Assembly: GCA_032718475.1 (NCBI GenBank)
Contig: JAUCBJ010008959.1
Location: 1 to 64,000 of the forward strand
Length of the DNA stretch: 64,000 bases
Direction of reading: 5' to 3'
DNA from: Nemertoderma westbladi
Lineage: Eukaryota; Xenacoelomorpha; Nemertodermatida; Nemertodermatidae
A program made the position numbers and the translations under genes. The notes under the pieces are model-generated. The model had not been told where the DNA came from and made no database searches. It saw only the letters and a program-made list of their open reading frames with translations. This document shows positions 23,179 through 34,720 of the stretch, one piece after another (position 1 is the first letter of the stretch; the number at the start of each line of letters is the position of its first letter).

Positions 23179-24100
23179 TAATATCAGTTGTTACATACTG
23201 ACATACATACATATATCCTCCAGTGACTTTTATACCAGCTGTCCAATCAGACAACGTGTTGGCCAGAGTCCTGGCTACCTTATCATATTGCATTACAGTA
23301 GGCCTACATACATATACCTATATTTCATTGGTATATTGAACTCTGTATGGCTCAACCTCAGGTGAAACCATAACCATAAATCAAGGCCTTTCCCAGCTGT
23401 AGTACTCTACATGGCACACAGTGGTAATGGAGAAAGTGGGAGCCCTCCTGCTGTGTTGCAATTCAATATTTATAGACTACTACTAGTGCCATTAGCGGTA
23501 AGGCTGGCTTTCTAAGAACGTGATGATATGAAGCCTTATCATGGAAGGAGAAATATGGCTGGGGCAATATTGGTAATAAGGCAGGTGGGTATACTAATAC
23601 TAATACCACCTCATGTACCTGTCTTACTTTCTTATTTTTCTTTGGACAAGCATTGGCTGGGATAATGTGAATTCTATCTGGTCTGGCTGCTAATGTTGCT
23701 TCAACGAAGTTTGCCTTGTGGCTTGCCTGAGGAGACATTTTCATTAAAGTGAATATACAATAAAATGTAAAATGTGTATAAATGTCATAGAAATGGGATC
23801 TTTGGGAGGGGGGTCACATGTTTTTATTTGGTTTTCTTATTATTTGCTTGTGTTCGTTATTATTTTGGTTTTCATGGGTGATAAAATTAAATCAAAATTT
23901 AAAATTCAATATTTTGCATCAGTTATTAAGTATAGTGACCGTTTCTCTCAAGGGGGGGGGGGGGGGGGGGGTATGTGCATGTGGCCCCTGCATGTGGCCC
24001 ATTGAGCTCACAATCAAATTCTGTGGCCCAACGAGCTCACTACAGCACTGTATTGTACCGGTAAGGTAGGCCGATACAGCTATACCAAACCGCGCTCTAT
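23179..24100. other. Intergenic with a poly-G run
   Basis: No gene is supported. A run of about 20 G lies at 23951-23970, preceded by TTTCTCTCAA, similar in context to the run at 20453. TAGGCCTAC palindromes occur near 23300. Confidence 0.5.
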
Positions 24101-24806
24101 CCTGAATCCGTACCAGTGATAAACTCTACTCCCCCGTCAACATTTTTTATCAGAACGCTCCTTAAATTTTAACAGGCATTATACAGCCTATAGTGACCAC
24201 ATTGAAAAAAAAAATTTCAGTATATTGCTATTTCCGCTTCTCGCAGCATGTCAGAAACTATGAGTTTTTCGAAATTTTGCAAAAATTTCAATTTTAGAAT
24301 GTGCGACATTTCTTCAATTTTCATTAATTTTGTCTGAAATTCGATATACAGGCAGTCCAACGTAGGTATTTAATCATTAAAAAAAAAATTCCATGAGAGG
24401 TCAATTTGCCCTTCGCGCAGCATGTGATAAAAATTATTGTTCCATTGTATATTTTTCATGAATTATGCACTCTTCTTGAGGACTACAGACTACACAGAAC
24501 ACAGACACACAAACACATATATCATGCACTGTGTTATGTATGTATATGAAGGTCTGTAATTACCTGCATACTGCATACCGGTACCTCTTTGTAACCTGAT
24601 CCCATCCCCTAAAGGCAGCAGCCCGCGACTAGCTATGCTATTGCAGTATTGGCTGCTGCCCTTTCCCATCAACAATATGTACTGTACTGTTGAACTTATA
24701 ATTGTACAGTGCTTTATGTTTGTAACATTGTAGCCTACCACCTACTGGTACCGGTACCCATACTACCTGTTAACCTTGATAAAGTCTTTATATCCTGAAT
24801 TCTGAT

Positions 24807-25868
24807 ATGGCAAAACTGAATTGCTCTACACCTGGTTGCGATCTCAATTGTCTAAAAGACCTAAACCTATGTGACATTGACGCCTCGTCCTCGATGGCCA
24901 TATGGCAATGGTGGAATACCCATGGGTTGGGCGAGTCGCCTCCCAACTGTAAATATTGTAAAATGGAAATGAAATTGAGGGAGAAGGAAGGATGGTCCGC
25001 AGCTCGACCCGGGGCAAAGATGCTAGTGTTTCAGTGCACTCGAAATGTGTGTGGTCGTAGCACTCTGGCCGCCCACACCAACGACGAGGGTGGATATCTT
25101 GGCGCGGGTGGAATGTTAGACCACAAAACGTCGATGAAAATTCTGTACCTTGTGTGTCATGGAAGTAATGGGCAACAAGTTGCCAGGGAGACAAGAATTT
25201 CTCCTGCCACGACAACTGACTATATCAATTATATAACCGAGATAATATCTATATATAACTGCATCGATTATGAAGCCTCTAAGGGATCGTTCCAGAATGG
25301 GCAGTGGGATGAAACCGTGACATCCAAGCGGAAATACCATTGTTGAAAACGTGTACGTTGAGCATCTACACAGTGGTTGGCCACAGCCGTTGACGTTTCC
25401 CCATCGAAAAATGTTCGGAAAATCCCGAATCGGTCTGGACCTGTTATGCAGGCACCGATTGTTCACTTGGCTAACGTTGGTAGTACTGTGGCAACAGACG
25501 GACACACCAGTTACTGCTCCATTGGAAAGACGGTTTGACCCGACCTGACCCACGAGGTAGTTAACCACTCAAACAAGAAAGGGCCAAAGTTTGTCAATGC
25601 CACCGGTAAGCATACTAATCATATCGAGGCAACACATGGCGCTATGAAGCATCAGATTCGGCGCCAATTTTGGCAGGTTTGTAGTCGTGGTGAGGATGTA
25701 TCAGACAACAAGTTGCAGTTTATCGTATTTAAAGGTAACTGCGCTCGCAGTAAGGAACCACAAGATCCTCTAGTGGCATGGCTCTGGGTTGCTAAAATGC
25801 TGAAGTTGGAAGGGGAGCAAGGTCTTAGTGATGTCCTGAATGAAATATCAGACTCTGAATCTGAATAA
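24807..25868 (+). pseudogene. Merlin/IS1595-type DDE transposase, disabled
   Basis: It starts at ATG 24807. The N-terminal zinc-binding region has CTRNVCGRSTL and paired cysteines (NCKYCKMEM). A helix-turn-helix-like stretch follows (VCHGSNGQQVARETRISPAT). The catalytic part begins GQWDETVTSKRKYH, an altered form of the family IDES..KRKYH motif, and is broken by a stop at 25346. Further pieces in shifted frames keep TDGHTSY, HEVVNHSNKKGPKFVN and HTNHIEATHGAMKHQIRR, matching the second and third catalytic regions of ISXO2/Merlin transposases. It ends in an acidic tail (SDSESE). At least two frame breaks make it non-functional. Confidence 0.8.
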
Positions 25869-25924
25869 TTCCTGAAAAAACCTTGTCGATTTCTATCAGT
25901 TGTAAAATTTAGAATATTATATAT

Positions 25925-26205
25925 TGCACTATTATTATTTACAGTATACAGTACATTTTAGCATTTCTACTTAATTCTTAAATAATGTCAGAAATGATTT
26001 GCAATTGCATTATAGGCCTAGGCCTTCAGCTTTGTATGTAGTTTTATTTACGGTTTATTACCGGTAATGGTAATATTTATTTACAGTATACAGTAAGTAG
26101 GCCTACATTATATTAGCATTTCTAATTAATTCTTAAGAATGTCAGAAATGATTTGCAATTATATAGGCCTAGGCCTAGTATGTAGTTTTCAATAATTTGT
26201 TTATA
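25925..26205. repeat. Tandem duplication of about 150 bp
   Basis: ATTTACAGTATACAGTA, TTAGCATTTCTA, AATGTCAGAAATGATTTGCA and TATAGGCCTAGGCCT occur twice, from about 25939 and from about 26080. Divergence is moderate. It lies in the 3' part of the Merlin-like element. Confidence 0.75.
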
Positions 26206-26279
26206 TAATTGTAATTAATGGTAATATTTTGTAATTTTTATTGTAATTTCAATCATTAATCTATCAAATTCAATTATTA

Positions 26280-26475
26280 AATCAACTTTAGCAAGTTTCA
26301 AATAGTTTTTAGCAAGTTTCAAATAGTTTTTAAAGTGTTTCATCATGGGCATAGACAAATAGCCAGAATGGTAATTAAAACTCTAAGTGTTTCCCCATAG
26401 ACATAGATAAATCGCTGTAATGGTAATTAAAAGTCTAAGTGTTTCACCACGGGCATAGGGAAAATCGCCAAAAAA
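26280..26475. repeat. Degenerate 65-70 bp tandem repeat
   Basis: Three imperfect units share AGTGTTTC, GGGCATAGA/G and AATGGTAATTAAAA. A shorter doublet, AGCAAGTTTCAAATAGTTTT, precedes them. Confidence 0.65.
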
Positions 26476-26681
26476 ATTGTCCCCACTGGTACGGATTCAG
26501 GTAATTACCCCAAACCGCAACCTACTGCTGTACAGACCTATACCTGTATACCAACTAGTTATTGCAGTATTGGACATGGACAGTTGGCCTGTATATAATC
26601 CATTCCTGCATTGCTATGGTAGTAGGATGCGGTATATGGCTACTGCACTGGTCCTGTAGGTACAGTACAGTCAGTCTTAAG

Positions 26682-26967
26682 GTTCCACCTTGGTGTAGTG
26701 GTTGCATTGAATTCACATCTCCCGTAGATTGTGGGTTCGATCCTCACATGGGCCAGGGCAGTTTTCGTTTCGGCACGAATGCTTTAAAGGGACCAGCCAG
26801 GGCGCATCTCTGCCTTGCATCCTTAAGTGGTAGCTAAATGAGTACTGGAGTTTCCTCTGGGGAGTAAAGTTCTGGGGGGACCGCACTGGAAATAAGTCGT
26901 CAGACTTTGTGCGTAATCCCTGGCCTAGTGGCCGAAGAAAATTTACCTTACTTTACTTTACTTTAGT
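26682..26967 (+). repeat. SINE family 2, full-length tRNA-derived SINE
   Basis: The tRNA-like head has A box TGGTGTAGTGGTTGCATTG and B box GTGGGTTCGATCCTC with normal spacing. The body reads GAGTACTGGAGTTTCCTCTG, GGGGAGTAAAGTTCTGGGGG and AAATAAGTCGTCAGACTTTG. The 3' end is (ACTTT)n. A 3' fragment of the same family lies at 15337-15459. It may be transcribed by RNA polymerase III if active. Confidence 0.9.
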
Positions 26968-27036
26968 GAGTCAGACTCAGGGCACTCCAGTACAGCAGTA
27001 GCAGAGTAGGCAGTAGGCCGGTAGGTTAACGCAATT

Positions 27037-28430
27037 ATGAAACAGAAGCGGAAGTTACGACACTCAACTACGCACAATGTCTTTATCGACTGCGATATGA
27101 CAAAGCACCAGGTAGAACAGGAATTCCTCAAATGCAAAGACCATCGTGAACAAATGAACAGAAACCGTGACCTGCATACTAGGCCCACTTCAGAGGCCGC
27201 CCCAGGCACACAATCCTGAGGTAGATGTGGTTTAGGAAAAGGCGATGACTCCCCTTCGATGCTGACTGGAGTCAAAGCAACTTCTTCATCTTCAACTACA
27301 AATACTGATAATGATATTATGAACCAGGAAAACTGAAGAGGGGAGAAAATCATGATCAACCCTTCTTAGGCTGCACTTGTTTTAATGCCCAATCACTGGG
27401 CAACAAGTTAGTAGAACTGGATTCGTTTTTAGAGGAAAGTAAATTCGACATCATAGGAATAACTGAAACCTGGATGAATGGAAGTTTTTTGGATCGCATG
27501 ATAAATGGTGGAAACAAATTTAATGTTTATCAGAAAGATCGTTTCACTACAACTGGTGGAGGCATGGTTTTACTGATAAAGAAGAAAATAGCAGCTGTCC
27601 GGTAAACTCGATTGCGGAGAAGGACGAGAAAAAGGATCTCGAGATAGTGGCTGTCGATCTTGGGGGCACTACCCCATCGCGGTTGGTTTGTGTCTACAGA
27701 CCCCAAACCATGTCTGCAGCATGGTCTCCGGAAAAATATATTAGTCTGTGTAACTGTTTAACGGAATTGTGCAATCAATATAGATCATCCAGTTTCCATT
27801 ACCGGTGATTTTAACTTACCCGATATAAATTGGAAAGATTCATCGTACCCAGACACTCAGTTATATAATTTATTTTATAACTTTGTACTCGAGAATGGTC
27901 TTACATCTTTACAAAATGAACCCACTCGATACAAAAATGACTTAGATTTAGTTTTTTTAACTGACGAATTATTTGTTTCAGACGTTTTTGTATCTGTGCC
28001 TTTTTCAACAAGCGATCATTCCAGTGTCTGATTCAGTATTTTATCACCCTGTCAAACTGAATCACATGTAAATGTTGGTTTTTATGATTTTAAAAATGCA
28101 GACTACACTGGTTTTTCATAGTTTATGGATACTTGTAACTTTCAAGATGTGTATAGTAATTGTAATACTGTAAACGACTACTGGTCAACTTTTAGCGCTA
28201 TATTAAAGTTTGGTATAGATCCATTTGTGCCATTTAAAGCATTTAAGGCTAAATCCAAAACTAAGCTAGCACCATCCTATCTATGGCAAATTCAGAATAA
28301 AAAAAGATATTATGGCGTCGTAGGCACACCCTAAATGGGATGGAAGCTTATAAGCGGTGTGCTAAAGCGGCTTCTAAGGCGGCATATAGAGCGGAATGTA
28401 TTCGCGAAAATAAAGTGCTTAGTTCTGGTA
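27037..28430 (+). pseudogene. CR1/L2-type LINE fragment: ORF1 tail and endonuclease
   Basis: 27037-27219 encodes a basic segment (MKQKRKLRHSTTHNVFIDCD, MTKHQVEQEFLKCKDHREQM) like the end of a LINE ORF1. From about 27370 an apurinic endonuclease domain follows in several frames: FNAQSLGNKLVELDSFLEES, FDIIGITETWMNGS, then ITGDFNLPDINWKDSSYPD, TRYKNDLDLVFLTDE and STSDHSSV. These are the N, E, GDFN and SDH motifs of the exonuclease-endonuclease-phosphatase fold. The frame resumes at 28125-28334 and to about 28430 (RCAKAASKAAYRAECIRENK), then similarity stops before the RT domain. It therefore has the 5' half without the 3' half, unusual for LINE truncation. Confidence 0.8.
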
Positions 28431-28491
28431 AGCCTGATACATGTAAATAGTAAGAGAAACAACTGATATAGTTATCTCCATAACATATATA

Positions 28492-28518
28492 GCATATCTA
28501 TATATATATATATATATG
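28492..28518. repeat. TA dinucleotide tract
   Basis: A short (TA)n run after the LINE fragment. Confidence 0.8.
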
Positions 28519-28870
28519 CATTGGCCGATAAGGGCCAGTGCGAATATATAACTTTTGAGCATACCCAACAAACTTGCTTAGATGTAAATGAAATACTAAT
28601 ATGATCCACTAGGGGGCTCTAATTAACAAGTAGTGAGGTATGGCCCTTCCAGAACTTTTTTCCTTCTAAAATATATTTTGAAATAGCAATAAATACCACG
28701 ATGTTCCACGCAGTGGTGGAAGAAAATAATTGACACAATGGCTCTAATTATAGAGTTTTCTTTAAAAAAAATAATATAGGTAGAATATAGACGCCGAAAC
28801 AAGGAAAAGTAGCGAGAAACAGAAGTGCAAAAATGCAGAATCTGATAATTACATATGTTTCTACTCAACG

Positions 28871-29031
28871 AATTTTCCTGAAATAAATTGAACAGCAATA
28901 ATTATTGATTCATGAATAATTATTATAACTTTTGTGGGGCACAGCTTAGCAAAGTCGAGAATGACGTCCAGATGGGATCGAAGTGGTGACCGTCAGTTTG
29001 GCGCTCTTACCATTCCGCTAGCGGCTCAGGC
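28871..29031 (-). repeat. SINE family 3 (tRNA-derived), copy A
   Basis: On the minus strand the head is GCCGCTAGCGGAATGGTAAG with an A-box-like segment, followed by CACTTCGATCCC (B-box-like) at tRNA spacing. It is followed by GGACGTCATTCTCGAC and an AT-rich tail. Confidence 0.65.
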
Positions 29032-29529
29032 AAAAAAAAAAGGTAGACCTTGAAATACTACCTAATATACCTAGCTCCCATCTGTCAAACCATATCTGCA
29101 GCTACTATATTCGATTCTTTGTTATTATGTGCTTCGCCGTCTCTTGTACTTCACTAAGCTGTGCCATACGGAAGGTTTGATAATTTGCACAAATACAACA
29201 TGAATACACATGAATAATTATGGAAACTTGATTCATTTAGCGGCCACTACAGTTTAACAAAACATAGTTTGAAACCTAAAAAACAAGGAAATATACTTTA
29301 GGATTACAATGTTGCATGCTATTTAAGGTATGTATGGTATGGTATATAACTATGCTTGGCATGGTATCGTCCGACCCTTAGTCTTAGGGCATGCTACAGT
29401 TTATGTTTGGTTTGCTGATAATGATGTATGCTATGCATGCTATGATAACTAACTGTAGATGTTATGTTAGGTATGTATCCTAACATTTCACGACTACTAG
29501 AAACGATATTCTAGCGACAGGAATATAAT
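28871..29529. repeat. 660-bp duplicated segment, copy A
   Basis: Nearly identical to 29953-30613, differing by a few bases and short indels (an A-run near 29032 and ATATG near 29420). The 5' portion (28871-29031, minus strand) is a tRNA-derived SINE; the rest contains GGTATGTATGGTATGGTATA and TGCTATGCATGCTATG low-complexity sequence. The ends lack TG..CA, so these are not ordinary LTRs. Confidence 0.92.
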
Positions 29530-29751
29530 TTGAAATTTCCTAATGAAAATCTAACACATTGGCTGTTGAGAGTGTGGCTCTCTTAAATGTTGATCTTGGA
29601 TTACAACCTGATGTATCGTACGTCTGCAGTCAGTGTTGGCCCCCATTCTAATTTGCAACTCACACTTATCCGGACATGTTATACTTAAAACCTACATAAA
29701 CCAAGATCAAAATATTTTACTTTGTTCAGTTCAAGGTTTATTACATTTAAG

Positions 29752-29770
29752 GGGGGGGGGGGGGGGGGGG
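29752..29770. repeat. Poly-G run
   Basis: About 19-20 G residues between the two 660-bp copies, preceded by TTTATTACATTTAA. It is one of several long G/C homopolymers in the window. Confidence 0.9.
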
Positions 29771-29952
29771 TTCACCCCCAGTCTTTTTTTTCATCATATT
29801 TTTTTAAATGTGTTTTCCGATGTGAAATTTTATGGTAATTCCGAATCTGAAATCAGTTTTTCGATAAGGTATTTTGTTCTCGAGTTATGGCAACTTTTGT
29901 AATTTTCACCCAAAATTTCAAATTTGTTAGATTGTGTCATGTGTTAGATTCA

Positions 29953-30613
29953 AATTTTCCTGAAATAAATTGAACAGCAATAATTATTGATTCATGAATA
30001 ATTATTATAACTTTTGTGGGGCACAGCTTAGCAAAGTCGAGAATGACGTCCAGATGGGATCGAAGTGGTGACCGTCAGTTTGGCGCTCTTACCATTCCGC
30101 TAGCGGCTCAGGCAAAAAAAAAAAGGTAGACCTTGAAATACTACCTAATATACCTAGCTCCCATCTGTCAAACCATATCTGCAGCTACTATATTCGATTC
30201 TTTGTTATTATGTGCTTCGCCGTCTCTTGTACTTCACTAAGCTGTGCCATACGGAAGGTTTGATAATTTGCACAAATACAACATGAATACACATGAATAA
30301 TTATGGAAACTTGATTCATTTAGCGGCCACTACAGTTTAACAAAACATAGTTTGAAACCTAAAAAACAAGGAAATATACTTTAGGATTACAATGTTGCAT
30401 GCTATTTAAGGTATGTATGGTATGGTATATAACTATGCTTGGCATGGTATCGTCCGACCCTTAGTCTTAGGGCATGCTACAGTTTATGTTTGGTTTGCTG
30501 ATATATGATGTATGCTATGCATGCTATGATAACTAACTGTAGATGTTATGTTAGGTATGTATCCTAACATTTCACGACTACTAGAAACGATATTCTAGCG
30601 ACAGGAATATAAT
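29953..30613. repeat. 660-bp duplicated segment, copy B
   Basis: Direct-orientation partner of 28871-29529, 423 bp downstream of it. It includes SINE family 3 copy B at 29953-30113 (minus). High identity suggests recent duplication. Confidence 0.92.
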
Positions 30614-30789
30614 CCATTAGCAGTTAGTATTGAAAACAATTCAGCCTTACAAATTCATTATTGTGCTACATTATTATAGCCATTATTTATGTGCCTCTAT
30701 AAATTTCATTATTATTCTATATCTATAATATTGTTATAGGGCCTATTCTATATTTGTCATTGTCTCGACCAGCTGAATTATTGTATAGT

Positions 30790-30862
30790 TATGCATTATG
30801 TTATGTTATGTATGTATGCTATGGTATTATACTATGCTATGCATGCTATGCTATGATATGAC
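30790..30862. repeat. TATGC/TATGT low-complexity tract
   Basis: Repeats of TATGTTATG and TGCTATGC, similar to the inner part of the 660-bp segment. Confidence 0.75.
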
Positions 30863-30879
30863 ATTTCCTTCATTGCGTG

Positions 30880-31610
30880 TATCCAATGGGAGATTTGTCT
30901 TGAAGGACCCAGACCAATTTAAATGGCCCTTAGGAACAGTGTCTACTGAGGGCCATTTAAGTGGCTCCAATGAGACATTGTCTTGAATGGGCCACTTTAA
31001 CTTTTTACCATTTTTACACCTTTAACCCTATTCATACCGGAAATAATAATAAAAAATTTACTCTTATTAGCGTGCTTAAAATCACATTTTTAGGTTTTCT
31101 GGGGTTGGAATATTATAAATATTCCAATTTCTTGGGAAGTTTTTTTTATTAAAATTTTGTTATTAGTTTTGTTTATTATTAATTTGGCACACACCTCCGA
31201 AAAATACAATTTGAAATGTCTAAAGCCGTTTTTATTTATTCCAATGAATTCAGAACCAACGTAAAACACATGTAATGCGAGAAACAAGATGTAGAAATCA
31301 ATTCGTATCTATTGCCATCTAGGGCCATTTTAGATTTAAGTGGCTCAAATGAGACATTGTCTTAAATGGGCCACTTCCTTTTAAATGGCCCTTACAAACA
31401 TTGTTTACTGAGGGCCATTTACATTTAAGTGGCTCAAATGAGACATTGTCTTAAATGGGCCACTTCCTTTTAAATGGCCCTTACGAACATTGTCTACTCA
31501 CTACTGAGGGCTATTTTATATTTAAGTGGCTCAAATTGGACATTGTCATGAATAGGCCACTTCCTTTTAAATGGCCCTTAGGAACATTGTCTAATGAGGG
31601 CCACAATCAT
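30880..31610. repeat. Array of about 100-bp units built from two inverted motifs
   Basis: Each unit holds AAATGGCCCTTA...GAGGGCCATTTA and AAGTGGC..AATGGGCCACTT, so each contains two potential hairpins. One unit is at about 30920-31005 and three tandem units lie at about 31318-31607. ACATTGTCT/ACATTGTCTTAAATGGGCC recurs between them. The region has no coding function that I can see. Confidence 0.8.
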
Positions 31611-31619
31611 TAATATAGG

Positions 31620-32665
31620 AATTGAACATATTGTACAGTTAAATTACAGTAAATTTATTAATAGTGGCCCTAACAAAATATAAAAATATAAAAAATGGCC
31701 CTAAATTTACAAAATTACATTCCTAAACTGCAATCAGAGGTGTGACGCTGAATGTGGCTTCTACTAAAAGGCCCGTGCTCCACTGGTAACTCATAAGGTT
31801 AGCACGAACTTAGTTCCAATCGCACATTTTCAAAGGCGAACTTATGTAGTTCCAATTGAAATGCATTTAGTTCCAAAATAAATTTTACAAAGCGAACTTA
31901 GTTCCAATCGAGGCGAACTTAGTTCCAATCCCAGAATATCAAAACGAACTTAGTTCCAATGGAAGCGAATTTAGTTCCAATGGATGTGAATTTAGTTCCA
32001 ATGCATGCGAACTTAGTTCCAATGGAAGCGAATTTAGTTCCAATGGAAGCGAATTTAGTTCCAATGGGTACGAACTTAGTTCCAATGTTTCAATCGTGGG
32101 GATAGCTACGTGGGTAGCACGAACTTAGTTCTAATCGCACATTTTCAAAGGCAAACTTAGTTCCAATTGAAACGAATTTAGTTCCAAAATAAATTTTACA
32201 AAGCGAACTTAGTTCCAATCGAGCCGAACTTAGTTCCAATCCCAGAATATCAAAACGAACTTAGTTCCAATGGATGCGAATTTAGTTCCAATGCATGCGA
32301 ATTTAGTTCCAGTGGATGCGAATTTAGTTCCAATGGAAGCGAATTTAGTTCCAATGGGTACGAACTTTTTTCTCTAGTTATTGGAACTAAGTTCGCCTAA
32401 ATTGGAAATAAATTCGCCAAAATTGGAACTAAATTCGTTTCCATTGGAACTAAATTATTTTCCATTGGAACTAAATTCGCATGAGGCTTAAATTGGAACT
32501 AAGTACGGGGAATCGTAATTGCCAATTGCCAAATTATATTTTCTAATTGGCTGCAATATATTTACTGTAAATCTAAAAGGTCATTTTATATATTTTGATA
32601 GGGCCACTGTTAATAAATTTAATGTAATTTAACTGTACAATATGAACTCAATCTAACATGAGTGT
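31620..32665. mobile_element. Element with about 90-bp inverted ends around a minisatellite
   Basis: 31620-31710 (TTGTACAGTTAAATTACAGT, AAATTTATTAATAGTGGCCC) is the inverse of 32568-32665 (AGGGCCACTGTTAATAAATT, TAATTTAACTGTACAATATG). The GAACTTAGTTC array lies between. The right arm also begins the repeat that recurs at 33419 and 34543. It looks like a non-autonomous element; its superfamily is unknown. Confidence 0.65.
31798..32512. repeat. Minisatellite of CGAAYTTAGTTCCAAT units with inverted end
   Basis: About 20 units of (G/A)CGAA(C/T)TTAGTTCCAAT with 3-25 bp spacers run from 31798 to about 32375. A higher-order repeat of about 318 bp is visible: the order of spacers (CGCACATTTTCAAAGG, then AAATTTTACAAAG, then CCCAGAATATCAAAA) recurs from 32116. 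From 32380 to 32512 about six more units are in the opposite orientation (ATTGGAACTAARTTCG). The core GAACT-T-AGTTC is an 11-bp near-perfect palindrome. Confidence 0.92.
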
Positions 32666-32924
32666 ATTTTCCTAGGAAGGCCATTTAATATGTTTGTTTT
32701 GGGTTTTAGGGCCATTTCATATCTCTGTATTTCTAATTCAGGGAATATTCTAAGGAAATCTTGATATCGCACTTCAATTGGGATTTTGGTGGATATTATT
32801 TATTATATAATACAATAACTGCTGTAAACAACAGTGGGAGGTATGAGGGGAGGGGGGTAACTATAATAAGCTGAGCCTGATATAATCTGAAATTTACAGG
32901 TACAGAGATTATAAATGCACGTTT

Positions 32925-33012
32925 TTGTATGGAAAATGTGCCTGAGCTAGTATTATGCACCTTAATTATTACTATAATGATTGCCAGGTATCACGTCAAA
33001 ATGATTATAAAA
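32925..33012 (+). repeat. Left arm of an 85-bp inverted repeat
   Basis: TTGTATGGAAAATGTGCCTG through GGTATCACGTCAAAA is repeated in inverted form at 33583-33668 with few mismatches. Confidence 0.85.
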
Positions 33013-33035
33013 TATGAAATATCGAAGGTTTTAAA

Positions 33036-33600
33036 TTTTGTGAAATTTAAAACTGCATATAAAAAACTTAAAAATCTGCATATGGATCATTTTCTCCCCA
33101 ATGATGCAGCGCAGGTTGTATTATAGTATTGATTTCACAAGTTTCAGCTTAACGTATCATAAATAACGAAACTGGAGGAGGATTTCACTTTACTATTATT
33201 ACTTACTTTTATTATATAACTTATAAGGCGATGGGCAAATGGCAAGGCAAGCAGTAGAAGCCACCTTTGCCTCACATCTCTGATTGTAATCCCAATTATC
33301 TTTCCCCTTGCCTTTTCCGTTTGACACATGTCTATCTTCCAGTCTATTTCTGCCAATAGACATCAATAAAATTAATTTATGAATTTAGGGCCATATTTTA
33401 TATTTTGATATTATAAAGGGGCCACTGTTAATAAATTTAATATAATTAACTGTAGATTATGAACTCAATCTAACATGGGTGTATTTTCCTAGGAAGGCCA
33501 TTTAATATATTTGTTTTAGGTTTTAGGGCCATTTCATATCTCTGTATTTCTAATTCAGGGCATATTCTAAGGAAATCTTGATATAATCGTTTTGATGTGA
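33036..33600. repeat. 560-bp duplicated block, copy A
   Basis: It shares with 34156-34720 (offset about 1,120 bp) the sequences AATTTAAAACTGCATATAAA, CACAAGTTTCAGCTTAACGT, GGCAAGGCAAGCAGTAGAAG and TTTCCTAGGAAGGCCATTTA. The last part also matches 32575-32760. Open frames inside are short and have no family. Confidence 0.88.
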
Positions 33601-33668
33601 CACCTGACAATCATTATATTAATAATTAAGGTGCATAATACTAGCTCAGGCACATTTTCCATACAAGA
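33583..33668 (-). repeat. Right arm of an 85-bp inverted repeat
   Basis: Inverse of 32925-33012. The arms enclose the first copy of the 560-bp duplicated block. Confidence 0.85.
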
Positions 33669-34155
33669 ACATGTAGTTTTAATCTCTGTTAAGAAATTTC
33701 AGATTATAACAGACTCAGCATATTATATGATGTTATCGACGCAGATTCCATTTTTGCCAAATCTAAGGCTGCCTGACTGGATTGTGAGATGGTTAGAGGG
33801 GTCTGGATCAAGCCTTTGCATGCCGGATAGAAATAATTATAGAACATAAGGGAACACACGAGAACACAGTTAGAACATAATTAGAATACACCCCGAACAT
33901 AGGCTAACACATGCACGCATTGCACACATTAATGCACGCATGTAATATTGTTCTTCCAATGTGACTAAACAATTGTAGGATTCCTTATACAAGCAGCTAC
34001 TTCATTTTGATTGATCTAGGATAAGTGACTTCACCTCTTCCGTTGATGCATCCATAGGTCTACGTTTCATTTGATGACAAAAATTATTAGAGTTATTCTT
34101 CAAGGATCTTATAATTCTTAATACAGCTCCATGTATGCATCCATGCATCCATCCA

Positions 34156-34720
34156 TTTTGTGAAATTTAAAACTGCATATAAAAAACTTAAAAATCTGCA
34201 TAGGCCCTATGGATCAGTTTCTCCCCAATGATGCAGCACAGATTGTATTATAGTATTGATTTCACAAGTTTCAGCTTAACGTATCATAAATAACGAAACT
34301 GGAGGAGGATTTCACTTTACTATTATTACTTACTTTTATTATTAACTTATAAGGCAATGGGCAAATGGCAAGGCAAGCAGTAGAAGCCACCTTTGCCTCA
34401 CATCTCTGATTGTAATCCCAATTATCCTTCCCCCTGCCTTTTCCGTTTGACACATGTCTGTCTGCCAGTCTATTTCTGCCAATAGACATCAATAAAATTA
34501 ATATATGAATTTAGGGCCATATTTTATATTTTGATATTATAAAGGGGCCACTGTTAATAAATTTAATATAACTAACTGTAGATTATGAACTCAATCTAAC
34601 ATGGGTGTATTTTCCTAGGAAGGCCATTTAATATATTTGTTTTAGGTTTTAGGGCTATTTCATATCTCTGTATTTCTAATTCAGGGAATATTCTAAGGAA
34701 ATCTTGATATCGCACTTCAA
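34156..34720. repeat. 560-bp duplicated block, copy B
   Basis: Direct repeat of 33036-33600. Its continuation to about 34850 (GCACTTCAATTGGGATTTTG, ACTGCTGTAAACAACGGTGG) matches 32765-32890, so the whole zone consists of overlapping duplicated modules. Confidence 0.88.

Larger units (their letters stand above)
24101..26501 (+). mobile_element. Merlin-like DNA transposon, putative limits
   Basis: The 18-bp sequence CCTGAATCCGTACCAGTG at 24101-24118 recurs as an exact inverse at 26484-26501 and encloses the transposase pseudogene at 24807-25868. The true ends may lie slightly outside, and I could not define the expected 8-9 bp target duplication. The 2.4 kb size is reasonable for the superfamily. 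Confidence 0.55.

Noticed and set aside
26682-26756. tRNA gene with B box GGGTTCGATCC
   Set aside because: Part of a SINE with a shared body and (ACTTT)n tail; no cloverleaf 3' half.
28871-30613. LTR retrotransposon with 660-bp LTRs
   Set aside because: No TG..CA ends, no primer-binding site or polypurine tract, and only 423 bp between copies.
31798-32375. CRISPR-like array (repeat plus spacers)
   Set aside because: Spacers are short, variable in length and themselves repeated in a higher-order unit; eukaryotic context, no cas genes.
33144-34492. Small ORFs repeated at 33144-33356 and 34271-34492
   Set aside because: They lie in a duplicated non-coding block and have no family resemblance.
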